Shown here in pieces: positions 51,843 through 62,601 of a stretch of DNA of 64,000 bases; the first letter of the stretch is position 1, and every line of letters starts with the position of its first letter. The translations under genes and the position numbers were made by a program. The stretch comes from Caldilineaceae bacterium. GTDB lineage: Bacteria; Chloroflexota; Anaerolineae; Caldilineales; Caldilineaceae. The notes under the pieces were generated by a model, which was given only the letters and a program-made list of their open reading frames with translations, had not been told where the DNA came from and ran no database searches. Location: the NCBI GenBank assembly GCA_022823185.1, contig JAJDXQ010000013.1:62001-126000 (forward strand). Direction: 5' to 3'.

Positions 51843-51915
51843 ATCCGACGGTTCTTGCACGCAATGTGGCTGCGAGGTGAAAGTCGGATGATCCCCATGC
51901 GCGATGGCAACGCGC
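51843..51915 (+). ncRNA. Structured 5' leader of the BMP-type importer operon
   Basis: Stem 1 ATCCGAC/GTCGGAT (51843-51849 with 51883-51889) is perfect. Inside it CTTGC/GCGAG (51854-51858 with 51872-51876) pairs with one G-U, leaving an asymmetric loop GGTT/GTGAAA and a 13-base apical loop. A second hairpin GCGCG/CGCGC (51899-51903 with 51911-51915) ends 13 bases before the ATG. It could be an undescribed cis-regulatory RNA; it matches no riboswitch I know. Confidence 0.35.
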
Positions 51916-51928
51916 TACTGAGTAAAGG

Positions 51929-53074
51929 ATGAAAATTCGACTATATCTGGCCAAACTGATCGATGTATTGCTGCCGGTGGCGGCGATGCTGGTCGCACTT
52001 TTGGTCGGAATATTGCTCCTGTTGTTGCTTGGCACCGATCCCTTTGAAGCATATAGCGCACTGATACAAGGCGCGCTGGGTAACGTCAGCGGCATTACAC
52101 AGACTCTGACCAAGGCCACACCGCTTCTGTTGGTGGGTCTTGGAATTTGCATTGCCTTTCGGGGCGGCGTAATCAACATTGGCGGTGAAGGGCAGATCGT
52201 TGTCGGCGCGCTGGCCGCGACAGCATTTGGGGTCGGGTTTGGGAATTTGCCGGCCTTGATTTTGCTGCCGCTGACTCTGGTGAGCGGGGCGGCGGCAGGG
52301 CTCCTGTGGGGCGGCATTCCCGGCTTTCTGAAGGCGCGGCTGGGCGTCAATGAGATTCTGACCACGGTGATGATGAACCAGATCGCCCTGCGGCTGATGA
52401 ACTTTTTGCTGCGGGGACCGATGCTGGATCCGGAGCATGTGGCGGCGGGCACGAGCATACCGCAGAGCGCGGCGCTGCCGGAGTCGATTTGGCTGCCGCG
52501 ATTGGTGCCGCGCACCCTTTTCCACAGCGGCGCGATTCTCGCCGTTCTCCTGGCGCTCGCCGTCTATTTCCTGCTTTGGCGCACGACAATCGGCTACCGC
52601 ATCCGCGCGGTGGGTTTGAACCCCAATGCCTCAAGGTATGCTGGCATTCCAGTCAGCAAATATGTCACGTTATCGCTGGCCCTAAGCGGCATGCTGTGCG
52701 GGTTGGCCGGTGCGGTGGAGGTGTTGGGCGTTCATCATCGAATGCTCGAGGGCCTGAGCGGCGGCTACGGTTTCAGCGGGATAGTGGCTGCGCTCTTCGG
52801 TAAACTGCACCCGTTGGGGGCGATTCCGGCCTCAGCCCTGTTTGGTGCGCTGCTGGTTGGCGCGGACAAGATGCAGCGGGCCGTGCAGGTTCCCAGCGCG
52901 CTGGCGATCGCGCTACAGGGGCTCGTTGTACTTTTTGTCGTATCCAGTGATTTGTATGTGAGACGGCGGTCGCGGCGTAGAGTCGGGGATGAAGGGTCTG
53001 ACGAGCCACTCATAGCGGAAGGCGAGAAGCGGGAAGCGAGTATTGACGAACGAGAAGAGAGTGTTGAGAAGTGA
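51929..53074 (+). CDS. BMP-type ABC transporter permease 1 (nucleoside/simple sugar)
   Basis: A 381-residue permease of the BPD_transp_2 family, as in YufP or NupP. About ten hydrophobic segments span residues 8-340. The conserved KATPLLLVGLGICIAFRGGVINIGGEGQI and GAVEVLGVHHRMLEGLSGGYGFSGI loops are typical. The C-terminal 35 residues are charged and Glu/Arg-rich. AAAGG directly abuts the ATG, an unusual placement; the leader hairpin just upstream could control access. First gene of a complete importer (two permeases, binding protein, ATPase). Confidence 0.92.
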   Translation: MKIRLYLAKLIDVLLPVAAMLVALLVGILLLLLLGTDPFEAYSALIQGALGNVSGITQTLTKATPLLLVGLGICIAFRGGVINIGGEGQIVVGALAATAFGVGFGNLPALILLPLTLVSGAAAGLLWGGIPGFLKARLGVNEILTTVMMNQIALRLMNFLLRGPMLDPEHVAAGTSIPQSAALPESIWLPRLVPRTLFHSGAILAVLLALAVYFLLWRTTIGYRIRAVGLNPNASRYAGIPVSKYVTLSLALSGMLCGLAGAVEVLGVHHRMLEGLSGGYGFSGIVAALFGKLHPLGAIPASALFGALLVGADKMQRAVQVPSALAIALQGLVVLFVVSSDLYVRRRSRRRVGDEGSDEPLIAEGEKREASIDEREESVEK

Positions 53075-53193
53075 GGAAAGAGAATCTTCCACACGAGTGG
53101 TGTGTGAAGCAATTCTACGAGATCGTCCAGCACCGCGCCACATAGCGGATGTGGGAAAGGTACGGGACGAAACTTTGACCAGACGAAGCCGAA

Positions 53194-54126
53194 ATGTTTG
53201 ACGAACTGTTTACGATTTCCACACTGGTTGGCATCCTACATAGCTGTGTACGGTTGGCAACGCCCTATCTCTTCGCCTCATTGGGGGAGACGTTCGGCCA
53301 GCGTTCCGGGGTCTTGAATCTGGGCGTGGACGGTATCATGCTGATGGGAGCATTTTTCGCCTTTTACGTGGTGTTTGAAGGACACAATCTGTGGGTAGGC
53401 TTGTTGGCCGCGATTGCGGTTGGTATTTTGATGGGGCTGCTGAAAGCCTTCGTCAGCGTGACGATGCAGTCGTTGCAAGGCATCAGCGGCATCGGACTTT
53501 ATTTGTTCGGCCTCGGTTTGAGCAGTCTGTTGTTCAAGACGCTGATCGGTTCGGTGGAAGGCGTAAGCGGTTTTCGACAGCTTGCCATCCCGTTTCTTTC
53601 GGATATACCGGGAATCGGACACATTTTGTTCAATCACAATGCCTTGGTGTATCTCGCGTATCTGATGGTGCCGGTATCCTGGTTCGTCATCAACCGTACG
53701 ACACTGGGCCTGAAGATCCGGGCCGTCGGGCACAACCCGGAGGCAGCCGATACACTGGGCGTCAGTGTCAATGGCGTGCGCTACACGACAATGATGATTG
53801 GGGGTGCATTGGCGGCGGTGGCCGGGGCGTCTCTCAGCATTGGTTTGCAGAATGTCTTTCAGGAGAACATGACGAACGGGCTTGGCTTTATTGCGGTTGC
53901 ACTCGTTTACTTTGGCAGCTGGCGCACGGTAGGCGTGCTGGGGGGCTCGTTGCTGTTCAGCCTGGTTAATGCTTTGCAGCTATGGGTTCAGGCGCTTGCC
54001 ATTCCGGTCCCATCAGAAATAGCGGTAATGATGCCATACATAATGACAATCGTGGTGCTTGCCTTTACAGCGCGGCAGATTCAGAAGCCGGCGGCTCTGG
54101 CCAGGTCTTATGAGCGCGGCGAGTAA
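53194..54126 (+). CDS. BMP-type ABC transporter permease 2
   Basis: A 310-residue BPD_transp_2 permease, the YufQ/NupQ counterpart. Motifs ASLGETFGQRSGVLNLGVDGIMLMGAFFAF and RTTLGLKIRAVGHNPEAADTLGVSVN are characteristic, with about nine membrane segments. The gap of 119 bases after permease 1 has no convincing hairpin. The ribosome-binding site before the ATG is weak (GACGAAG). It forms the heterodimeric membrane channel with permease 1. Confidence 0.92.
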   Translation: MFDELFTISTLVGILHSCVRLATPYLFASLGETFGQRSGVLNLGVDGIMLMGAFFAFYVVFEGHNLWVGLLAAIAVGILMGLLKAFVSVTMQSLQGISGIGLYLFGLGLSSLLFKTLIGSVEGVSGFRQLAIPFLSDIPGIGHILFNHNALVYLAYLMVPVSWFVINRTTLGLKIRAVGHNPEAADTLGVSVNGVRYTTMMIGGALAAVAGASLSIGLQNVFQENMTNGLGFIAVALVYFGSWRTVGVLGGSLLFSLVNALQLWVQALAIPVPSEIAVMMPYIMTIVVLAFTARQIQKPAALARSYERGE

Positions 54127-54173
54127 CAAAGGCTGTTGCGGCGCTGTCGATTCCTAACCTTAAAGAGGGAATC

Positions 54174-55199
54174 ATGCTGAGACAAATCAGAATATCAATG
54201 TTGATCTTCTTACTGCTGCTCGCTGCCTGCGGTGGATCGGACGAGGATGACGGGGCGGCCAACGCGGAAGGGGCTCCCTTTCGCGTTGCGATAGTGATGC
54301 CAAGCAGTACGACGGATATCGCCTGGAGCCAGTCGATGTACGACTCGCTGACTACTGTTCAGTCTGAAATGGGCGGTGAGGACGCGTTGAAGATCGCGTT
54401 TTCAGAAGGAATGTTTCGGGTGACAGACGCGTCGGCGGCCATTCGAGACTATGCGGCGGAGGGATATGATCTGGTGATCGCCCACGGGGCGCAGTACGGC
54501 AATTCAGTGTTCGAGGTGGCCAGCGACTTCACTGAGACCAGTTTCGCGTGGGGCACGTCGTCGGATACGGGAGCGGATCGGGGCATTGAGAATGTGTTTG
54601 CATACGGGGCGGTCGCCAACGAGGGGGGCTATGTCAACGGCGTCGTCGCGGCGATGCTCTCGACGAACGATGTAATCGGTGTTATCGGCCCTGTAGCGGG
54701 TGACGCCAAACTATATATAGACGGTTTCGTAAGAGGTGTTACAGATGTTAAACCGGATGCACAGGTAAACGTTAGCTACACAGGCTCCTTCAGCGACACG
54801 ACACTGGCTGCCGAGGCCGCCCATGTCCACATCCAGGCTGGCGCGGATGTGTTAACCGGATCGGCCCAGCAAGTAGTCGGGGCGATTGGCGTGGCGAATG
54901 AGAACGGTGTCGCCTGGCTGGGTACGCAGAGTGACCAGATATCATTGGGGCCGAACGTAGTCGTTACCAATCAGATTTACAACTGGGCCAATGTCATATC
55001 CGATATGATTGCCAAGATTGAAACAGGAGAGTTGGGCGGCACAGCTTACAAACTCACGTTTGAGAATGATGGGTTGCGTCTGGAATTCAATGAAAACATT
55101 GAAATTGCCGATGAAGTAAAAGAGGCTGCCCGCGCTGCGATCGAAGACATCAAGAGCGGCGTTGTCGATCCGGTGCTGCTGGAAGAAGACGACGAGTGA
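54174..55199 (+). CDS. BMP-family substrate-binding lipoprotein
   Basis: A 341-residue basic membrane protein (Bmp, PnrA-like) lipoprotein. Leader MLIFLLLLAAC is followed by GGSDEDDG. The body has FRVAIVMPSSTTDIAWSQSMYDSL, GYDLVIAHGAQYGNSVFEVA, GYVNGVVAAMLSTNDVIGVIGPVAG and GADVLTGSAQQVVGAI, matching the periplasmic-binding-fold of nucleoside binders. AGAGGG six bases before the ATG. Nucleosides are the characterised ligands of the family; other sugars are possible. Position after the permeases differs from the other importers in the window. Confidence 0.9.
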   Translation: MLRQIRISMLIFLLLLAACGGSDEDDGAANAEGAPFRVAIVMPSSTTDIAWSQSMYDSLTTVQSEMGGEDALKIAFSEGMFRVTDASAAIRDYAAEGYDLVIAHGAQYGNSVFEVASDFTETSFAWGTSSDTGADRGIENVFAYGAVANEGGYVNGVVAAMLSTNDVIGVIGPVAGDAKLYIDGFVRGVTDVKPDAQVNVSYTGSFSDTTLAAEAAHVHIQAGADVLTGSAQQVVGAIGVANENGVAWLGTQSDQISLGPNVVVTNQIYNWANVISDMIAKIETGELGGTAYKLTFENDGLRLEFNENIEIADEVKEAARAAIEDIKSGVVDPVLLEEDDE

Positions 55200-55248
55200 G
55201 GGAAAGGCAGACTGCAGTTCAGGACGCCGTGGTTTAAGGACAGATTTC

Positions 55249-56859
55249 ATGCTGACCGGCCGACGGAGAATTGAAGATCAGTTCGTCTACGGGATCGCCA
55301 GACCCACTGGCGGGCATCGAGCGGTAAACTTTCGCTTGAACGCGCCTTATGTGCAGATGTATGGAATCGTCAAGCGGTTTCCAGGTGTTCTGGCCTGCGA
55401 TCACGTAGATTTTGATGTGCGTAGAGGGGAACTGCACGCGCTGTTGGGGGAGAACGGCGCTGGCAAGTCCACATTGATGAGGATTCTGTACGGCCTTTAT
55501 CAGCCTGAGGAGGGCAGGATTCTGCGCGACGGCGCAGAAGTGACTATCCATTCCCCAACTGACGCGATTCGCCAGGGCATCGGCATGATCCATCAACACT
55601 TCATGTTGGTGGATACACTCACTGTCACCGAAAATGTAGCGCTGGGCCTCAAGTCCAGCAGGGAGCCGCTCCTCGATTTGGACAGGGTAGAGGCGGGCAT
55701 ACGCGAGTTGAGCGAGGCATACGGTTTGCAGATCGACCCGCGGGCGCCCGTGTGGACGCTTTCGGTAGGGGAACGGCAGCGGGTCGAGATCATGAAAGCC
55801 CTATACCGGGGGGCGGCGATGTTGATTCTGGACGAGCCGACCGCGGTATTGACGCCTCAGGAGGTCGAAGAGCTTTTCGTCACCCTGGGTTACATGAAGG
55901 AAAACGGGTATAGCCTCGTTCTGATCAGCCACAAGCTGCAGGAGATTCTTTCGATCAGCGATCGCATCACAGTATTGCGGAGCGGCCGCCTGGTGGGGAC
56001 GGTTCCCACCAAAGACATGACCCGTCAGGAGCTGGCGCGGATGATGGTCGGGCGCGACGTCATGCTTGAGAGAGATCGCGACGATGAGATTGATGTAGGT
56101 GAAGTACGGTTGCGTTTGGAGGATGTCAAGGCAGTTGACGTTACTGGACAACCGGCGCTGCGAGGTGTATCGCTATCGGTCCAGGCCGGCGAAATCCTGG
56201 GCGTGGCCGGAATCAGCGGCAATGGGCAGAGAGAGCTCGCTGAAGTCATTGCGGGATTGCGCCCCATGACCGGTGGTAGTGTGGAGATGGACGGCACGCC
56301 GATCACAGACTGGTCGACCGCGCGCCGTACAGAGGCCGGGCTTGCATACATCCCTGAGGAGCGGATGCACGACGGGATTGTGCGTGACTTCGCGGTGTCA
56401 GAGAATCTTGTGTTGCAGGAGCATACCAGCGATAAGTTCAGCCACGGCATCTTCCTTGCTTTTGACTACATCGCCCGGTACAGCCGGCAATTGGTACAGG
56501 ATTTTTATATCAAGACGCCCGACATACGCACGATGACCAGAAACCTGTCTGGAGGCAATATCCAGCGGTTAATTCTGGCGCGTGAACTTTCGCGACGGCC
56601 CAAGGTGTTGGTTGCGGCCCAACCGACGCGGGGAATCGACATAGGCGCGATCGAATACATTTATCAGCAGTTGCTAGAGCAACGGGACACGGGAATGGCG
56701 ACGCTGCTGATTTCGGAAGATCTGGATGAACTGTTGGCGCTTTGCGACCGTATAGCCGTGATCTACGAAGGACAGATTATGGATGTCCTCGAACGAGACA
56801 AGACGAGCGCCGAAGAGCTGGGACTGCTGATGGCCGGAGTCCATCCGGAGCGGCAATGA
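55249..56859 (+). CDS. BMP-type ABC transporter ATPase (two nucleotide-binding domains)
   Basis: A 536-residue tandem ATPase of the sugar/nucleoside type (RbsA/YufO-like). Domain 1 has Walker A GENGAGKST, signature LSVGERQRVEI and Walker B MLILDEPTAVL; domain 2 has a degenerate Walker A (GISGNGQRELAE) with LSGGNIQRLILARELSRRP and VLVAAQPTRGIDIG. Such asymmetry is normal in this group. The ATG at 55249 has AAGGA eight bases upstream; the frame is open 29 codons further, overlapping the previous gene. It is the only ABC ATPase in the window. A strong terminator follows. Confidence 0.93.
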   Translation: MLTGRRRIEDQFVYGIARPTGGHRAVNFRLNAPYVQMYGIVKRFPGVLACDHVDFDVRRGELHALLGENGAGKSTLMRILYGLYQPEEGRILRDGAEVTIHSPTDAIRQGIGMIHQHFMLVDTLTVTENVALGLKSSREPLLDLDRVEAGIRELSEAYGLQIDPRAPVWTLSVGERQRVEIMKALYRGAAMLILDEPTAVLTPQEVEELFVTLGYMKENGYSLVLISHKLQEILSISDRITVLRSGRLVGTVPTKDMTRQELARMMVGRDVMLERDRDDEIDVGEVRLRLEDVKAVDVTGQPALRGVSLSVQAGEILGVAGISGNGQRELAEVIAGLRPMTGGSVEMDGTPITDWSTARRTEAGLAYIPEERMHDGIVRDFAVSENLVLQEHTSDKFSHGIFLAFDYIARYSRQLVQDFYIKTPDIRTMTRNLSGGNIQRLILARELSRRPKVLVAAQPTRGIDIGAIEYIYQQLLEQRDTGMATLLISEDLDELLALCDRIAVIYEGQIMDVLERDKTSAEELGLLMAGVHPERQ

Positions 56860-56872
56860 CCGGATACGATAG

Positions 56873-56910
56873 CAAAAAAAGCCCCGCCGGCCGGCGGGGC
56901 TTTTTTTTTT
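56873..56910. terminator. Bidirectional Rho-independent terminator
   Basis: GCCCCGCCGG/CCGGCGGGGC (56881-56900) is a perfect 10-bp inverted repeat with a 7-base A-tract on its left and a 10-base T-tract on its right. It ends the BMP-type operon on the plus strand and the tRNA-Thr transcript on the minus strand. Confidence 0.93.
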
Positions 56911-56985
56911 GGAGCCGTTGGTCGGACTCGAACCGACGACCTACGCTTTACGAGAGCGTCGCTCTACCGACTGAGCTACAACGGC
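56910..56985 (-). tRNA. trnT: tRNA-Thr (anticodon CGU)
   Basis: A complete cloverleaf: acceptor GCCGTTG/CAACGGC (56979-56985 with 56914-56920), D-arm GCTC/GAGC, anticodon stem ACGCT/AGCGT with loop CTCGTAA giving CGU, which reads ACG, and T-arm GTCGG-TTCGAGT-CCGAC. The discriminator is U and the CCA end is encoded (56910-56912), its last A lying inside the terminator tract. Confidence 0.96.
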
Positions 56986-57052
56986 AAACGGTCTCCATAC
57001 TATAGCGTAACGCCCGGCAGAGGGGCAAATCGGACGGCGCATGATTCGCCGG

Positions 57053-57613
57053 CTATTGGACGCGTGTCACGTAGCGGCCGTCGCGCGTGTCGATGCGAAC
57101 GGTGTCGCCTTCCTTCACGAACATAGGCACATTGAGGCGGAAGCCGGTCTCAAGTTCCACCTCCTTGGTGGGGCTGTTGGCGGTGTCGCCGGCGACAGCC
57201 ATTTCCGCCCACACGACTTGAAGGTCGATCGTGGTCGGCAGATTGACGCTGATTGGTTCGCCTTCGAACGTTTCCAATTCCACGACGGTATTGTCTTTGA
57301 GGAACTGGACGACGTCTTCCAGAGCATCCTTTCCCAGGGCGACCTGCTCGAAGGTGTCGGTATCCATGAAGTGAAAGAGATCGCCGTCGGTATACAGGTA
57401 TTCGACGTCGCGTGAATCGAGGCGAATATCATCGACGCGGGCGCCGCTGTTGTAGGTCTTTTCAATGGTTGCGCCGGAGCGGAGATTGCGGACTTTGAGC
57501 CGGATCGTGGCGCCGCCGCGGGCCATTTTGATGTGTTGGTAATCGATTACGCGCCACAGTTGGCGGTCCTCTTCGTAGATATTGCCTCTACGCAGCTGCT
57601 GTACTTCGGCCAT
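57053..57613 (-). CDS. efp: Elongation factor P
   Basis: A 186-residue translation factor, the standard length, which rescues ribosomes stalled at polyproline. Three beta-barrel domains are visible: an N-terminal KOW-like domain with IKMARGGATIRLKVRNL, an OB domain (YLYTDGDLFHFMDTDTFEQ) and a C-terminal OB domain ending GDTVRIDTRDGRYVTRV. At the tip of the first domain, where many bacteria have modifiable Lys (PGKG), this protein has Arg (ARGG). The frame is open 26 codons upstream but the ATG at 57613 fits the family. Just downstream of tRNA-Thr on the same strand. Confidence 0.96.
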   Translation of the reverse strand: MAEVQQLRRGNIYEEDRQLWRVIDYQHIKMARGGATIRLKVRNLRSGATIEKTYNSGARVDDIRLDSRDVEYLYTDGDLFHFMDTDTFEQVALGKDALEDVVQFLKDNTVVELETFEGEPISVNLPTTIDLQVVWAEMAVAGDTANSPTKEVELETGFRLNVPMFVKEGDTVRIDTRDGRYVTRVQ

Positions 57614-57762
57614 CTCTTTTTTGCTTTCCCGTTTCAGTGGATACAGTTGAGAATCGCGACCGATTATAGAAGAGATAGTCGCGGCTGTCAAAACTGACGG
57701 GGTTGCGCGGCGGCTGAAGAGATCCGGGAGGCCGACAGGGCGACGCGGTCGCGGGGCAGGGG

Positions 57763-58353
57763 CTATTCGCCGAACCGGCTCAGCGCGAGCCGCAGCCTTT
57801 CCTCGACTTCGGTCACGTCGGGCGGCAGCTGCTGGAGGGCCCGCTGCGCTTCGACGACGCTATACCCCAGGCCTGTGAGCGCCTCCATCACCTCTGCATC
57901 GGCATCGAGCGCGGTGGCGAGGCCCGCCAGCTCGGACTCTGCCGGCGTCAGTTTGTCTTTGAGTTCGACGACGACTTTTTCGGCGGTGCGTTTGCCGATG
58001 CCGGGCACACGCGCGACGATGCCCGGCTCGTTGTTGGCGATGGCGAGACGCAGCGCGTCAGGCGTCAGGGTGCTGAGGGCGGCAAGGGCGACTTTGGGCC
58101 CGACGCCGCTGACGCCGAGCAGGGCCTCGAAGATGGCGAGCTCGTCATCCTCTTCAAAGCCGTAGAGGCTCAGCTCGTTCTCGCGCACCTGCAGATAGGT
58201 TTGGAGCGAGAGTGTGTCGCCGGTTCGGAAGCGCGCTGACGTGGGTTCGGGCGTAAAGACACGGAGGCCGATTCCCGCGCCTCCCTGGCCCACTTCAATG
58301 ATCAGGTAGTTGCTGCTGGCGGCCAGGACAGTGCCGCGCACCTGGCGAATCAT
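57763..58353 (-). CDS. ruvA: Holliday junction branch migration protein RuvA
   Basis: A 196-residue RuvA that binds four-way junctions and loads RuvB. Domain I begins MIRQVRGTVLAASSNYLIIEVG, two helix-hairpin-helix motifs are ALLGVSGVGPKVALAALS and VARVPGIGKRTAEKVVVEL, and a short linker leads to domain III (EVMEALTGLGYSVVEAQRAL). AGAGGA precedes the ATG. It is 41 bases after ruvC; ruvB is not in the window. Confidence 0.97.
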   Translation of the reverse strand: MIRQVRGTVLAASSNYLIIEVGQGGAGIGLRVFTPEPTSARFRTGDTLSLQTYLQVRENELSLYGFEEDDELAIFEALLGVSGVGPKVALAALSTLTPDALRLAIANNEPGIVARVPGIGKRTAEKVVVELKDKLTPAESELAGLATALDADAEVMEALTGLGYSVVEAQRALQQLPPDVTEVEERLRLALSRFGE

Positions 58354-58394
58354 ATCTTATCCTCTGACTGGAAGGATGGGGGTGGATGACGCGG

Positions 58395-58940
58395 TCAAGC
58401 GTCTGCAACGAGCGCCTGGAATCGTCCTGCCTGCAGGTGGCAGAGGGCGATTGCCACGCCGTCGGCAGCGTCGTCGGGATGGGGCGCTTCATCCAGATCC
58501 AGGAGCTGCCGGACCATCGCCTGCATCTGGAATTTGTCGGCTTTGCCGTAGCCTGTTAGCGCCTGTTTAATGGCTGCGGGCGTGTATTCGGTCAATGGCA
58601 GATCGGACAGGGCGGCGGCCAGCAAGGCTGCGCCGCGTGCCTGCCCTACGGTGATGGCGTTCGTCACATTGCGTCCGAAAAAGAGCTCTTCGACAGCGAC
58701 TTCATGCGGCTGGAACTCGCGAATCAGGTTTTGAATGTCGCAGAAGATTTCACGCAGCCGCATGTGCATCGGTTGGTCTGGCGCCGTTCGGATCACGCCG
58801 CAGGCAAGCAGTTCAAAGTTGCCGGAGGCGGTTTCGACGACGACGCCGTAGCCGGTGGAAGCGGTGCCCGGGTCGATGCCGAGAACCCGCCACTCGCGGT
58901 CGGTTGGGCTATTCGAGGCGTCTACAGCGCTTGTTGACAT
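58395..58940 (-). CDS. ruvC: Holliday junction resolvase RuvC
   Basis: A 181-residue RNase H-fold resolvase. Catalytic acids are visible: Asp in LGIDPGTASTGYG, Glu in VAVEELFFGRNV and the Asp pair in HPDDAADGVAIALCH. The N-terminus has 17 extra residues before the first strand. The ATG has no clear ribosome-binding site. Order yebC-ruvC-ruvA on the minus strand is the common one; all three are likely cotranscribed. Confidence 0.97.
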   Translation of the reverse strand: MSTSAVDASNSPTDREWRVLGIDPGTASTGYGVVVETASGNFELLACGVIRTAPDQPMHMRLREIFCDIQNLIREFQPHEVAVEELFFGRNVTNAITVGQARGAALLAAALSDLPLTEYTPAAIKQALTGYGKADKFQMQAMVRQLLDLDEAPHPDDAADGVAIALCHLQAGRFQALVADA

Positions 58941-59013
58941 GTTGAGGCTGCCATCGCGAATGGCGCCGGTTCGACCGGCGCTTGCGGGGGCGGCGCGCGT
59001 TGCGGCTGCGGGA

Positions 59014-59784
59014 CTACACGACCTGCGCGACCAACTCGTCGGTGAGTTCCAGATTGTGGTGGACCTTGTTTACGTCGTCGAGCTCTTCGAGCGATTCGAG
59101 CAGCTGCAGTACGGTCAGGCCGGCGCGCGGTTCAAGAGAGAGCGTCTGGTTGGGCTGCATGATCAGTTCGGAGGTATCCGGTTGGATGCCGGACTCGCGC
59201 AGCAGCTTGTCCACTTGGGCAAGGTGGGTTCTTTCGGTGAAGATTTCGACGGCGTCGTCGCTCACTTCAACATCCTCAGCGCCTGCCTCCAGGGCCTCCA
59301 TGAAGATTTCCTCGGGGTCCAGGTTGCTGGGGTTGCCATCGCTGTCCTGGAGGTGAACGGCGACATAGCCCTTGGTGGTGAATTGCCAGGCGACAGAGCC
59401 TGGCTCGCTGAGGTTGCCGTTGGCGCGTGTGAAACAGCGCCGCACTTGGGCGATGGTGCGGTTACGGTTGTCCGTGAGGCATTCGAGCAGGACGGCGACG
59501 CCGTGGGGCGCGTAGCCTTCGTAGAGGATTTCCTCGATTTCGGCCGCGTCTTTGTCCAGGCCGGCGCCGCGTCGGATGGCTGACTCGATCCGGTCCTTGG
59601 GCATGTTTTCGGCGCGCGCTTTTTCGATGGCCAGCCGCAGGCGCACATTGGTGTCACTGTCCGGGCCGCCTTCTCTGGCGGCTACCTGGAGTTCACGGGC
59701 GAGCTTGGTAAAGAGTTTGCCGCGGGCGCTGTCGTTGGCGCCCTTCTTTCGTTTGATCGTAGACCATTTGGAATGACCTGACAT
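59014..59784 (-). CDS. yebC: YebC/PmpR-family regulator or translation factor
   Basis: A 256-residue protein with the hallmark opening MSGHSKWSTIKRKKGANDSARGKLFTKL, RLAIEKARAENMPKDRIESAI and YEGYAPHGVAVLLECLTDNRNRT. The acidic middle domain and C-terminal region are complete. Formerly considered a DNA-binding regulator, recent work on family members supports a ribosome-associated role. AGGAG five bases before the ATG. Start of the yebC-ruvC-ruvA unit. Confidence 0.96.
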   Translation of the reverse strand: MSGHSKWSTIKRKKGANDSARGKLFTKLARELQVAAREGGPDSDTNVRLRLAIEKARAENMPKDRIESAIRRGAGLDKDAAEIEEILYEGYAPHGVAVLLECLTDNRNRTIAQVRRCFTRANGNLSEPGSVAWQFTTKGYVAVHLQDSDGNPSNLDPEEIFMEALEAGAEDVEVSDDAVEIFTERTHLAQVDKLLRESGIQPDTSELIMQPNQTLSLEPRAGLTVLQLLESLEELDDVNKVHHNLELTDELVAQVV

Positions 59785-59904
59785 TTTCGCTCCTACTCAG
59801 GACTGATTTGGCTTTGCGTAGAGAACCCGCAGCGACGCCCAAAGAGATGAAGGAATGGGATGGTCATGGCTTTATTGCGCGCCCTCTGCCTGCGTCGTTT
59901 CGGT

Positions 59905-62127
<2,223 letters not shown>

Positions 62128-62544
62128 TCAGGCGCTGGAGGCAAGAGGGGAGGCCTGGTTTCCGAGGGCGACGACAAAGGCGATGGCGCGGTCGTCGTCG
62201 TGGCTGAGGCTGATTGACCACTGGCTGAGGCCGAGAGAATGGGCGCGGCGGGCGGCGGCGCCGTGGAGCTGGACGGAGGGAGCGCCGCGTGCGTCGGAGA
62301 GGATTTCCAGGTCGATCCAGCGGATGCCTTCGCGCCAGGCGCCGGTTCCCAGGGCTTTGGCGATGGCCTCTTTGGCGGCGAAACGGGCGGCCAGGGATTC
62401 CGGACGGCCGCGACAGTGCCGCAACTCCGCTTCAGTATAGAGACGGGACAGGAATCTTTTGCGCGCGGGCGCGGTGTTGTCGTAGCGGGCGACGGCGCGG
62501 CGAATTCGTTCGATACTGACAATGTCGACACCTGTGCGCAGCAT
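62128..62544 (-). CDS. acpS: Holo-[acyl-carrier-protein] synthase
   Basis: A 138-residue phosphopantetheinyl transferase that activates acyl carrier protein. The two family motifs are clear: GVDIVSIERI with the metal Asp, and FAAKEAIAKALG with the catalytic Glu/Lys. The tail (LSQWSISLSHDDDRAIAFVVAL) is the usual last strand. AGAGGA seven bases before the ATG at 62544 selects it over an in-frame upstream start. Follows the glycosyltransferase gene by 57 bases on the same strand. Confidence 0.95.
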   Translation of the reverse strand: MLRTGVDIVSIERIRRAVARYDNTAPARKRFLSRLYTEAELRHCRGRPESLAARFAAKEAIAKALGTGAWREGIRWIDLEILSDARGAPSVQLHGAAARRAHSLGLSQWSISLSHDDDRAIAFVVALGNQASPLASSA

Positions 62545-62601
62545 TGCTCTATCCTCTGTGGGCTCCCTGTCGAATCCCGGTTGCGTCATTGCGCGTTTTG
62601 T

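Noticed and set aside
51890..51928. Possible fluoride riboswitch because of a GCGAUGGCAACGCGC hairpin
   Set aside because: The GAUGG loop is reminiscent, but the rest of the crcB motif (the AACCG strand and the CUGAU end) is missing and only about 30 bases remain before the ATG.
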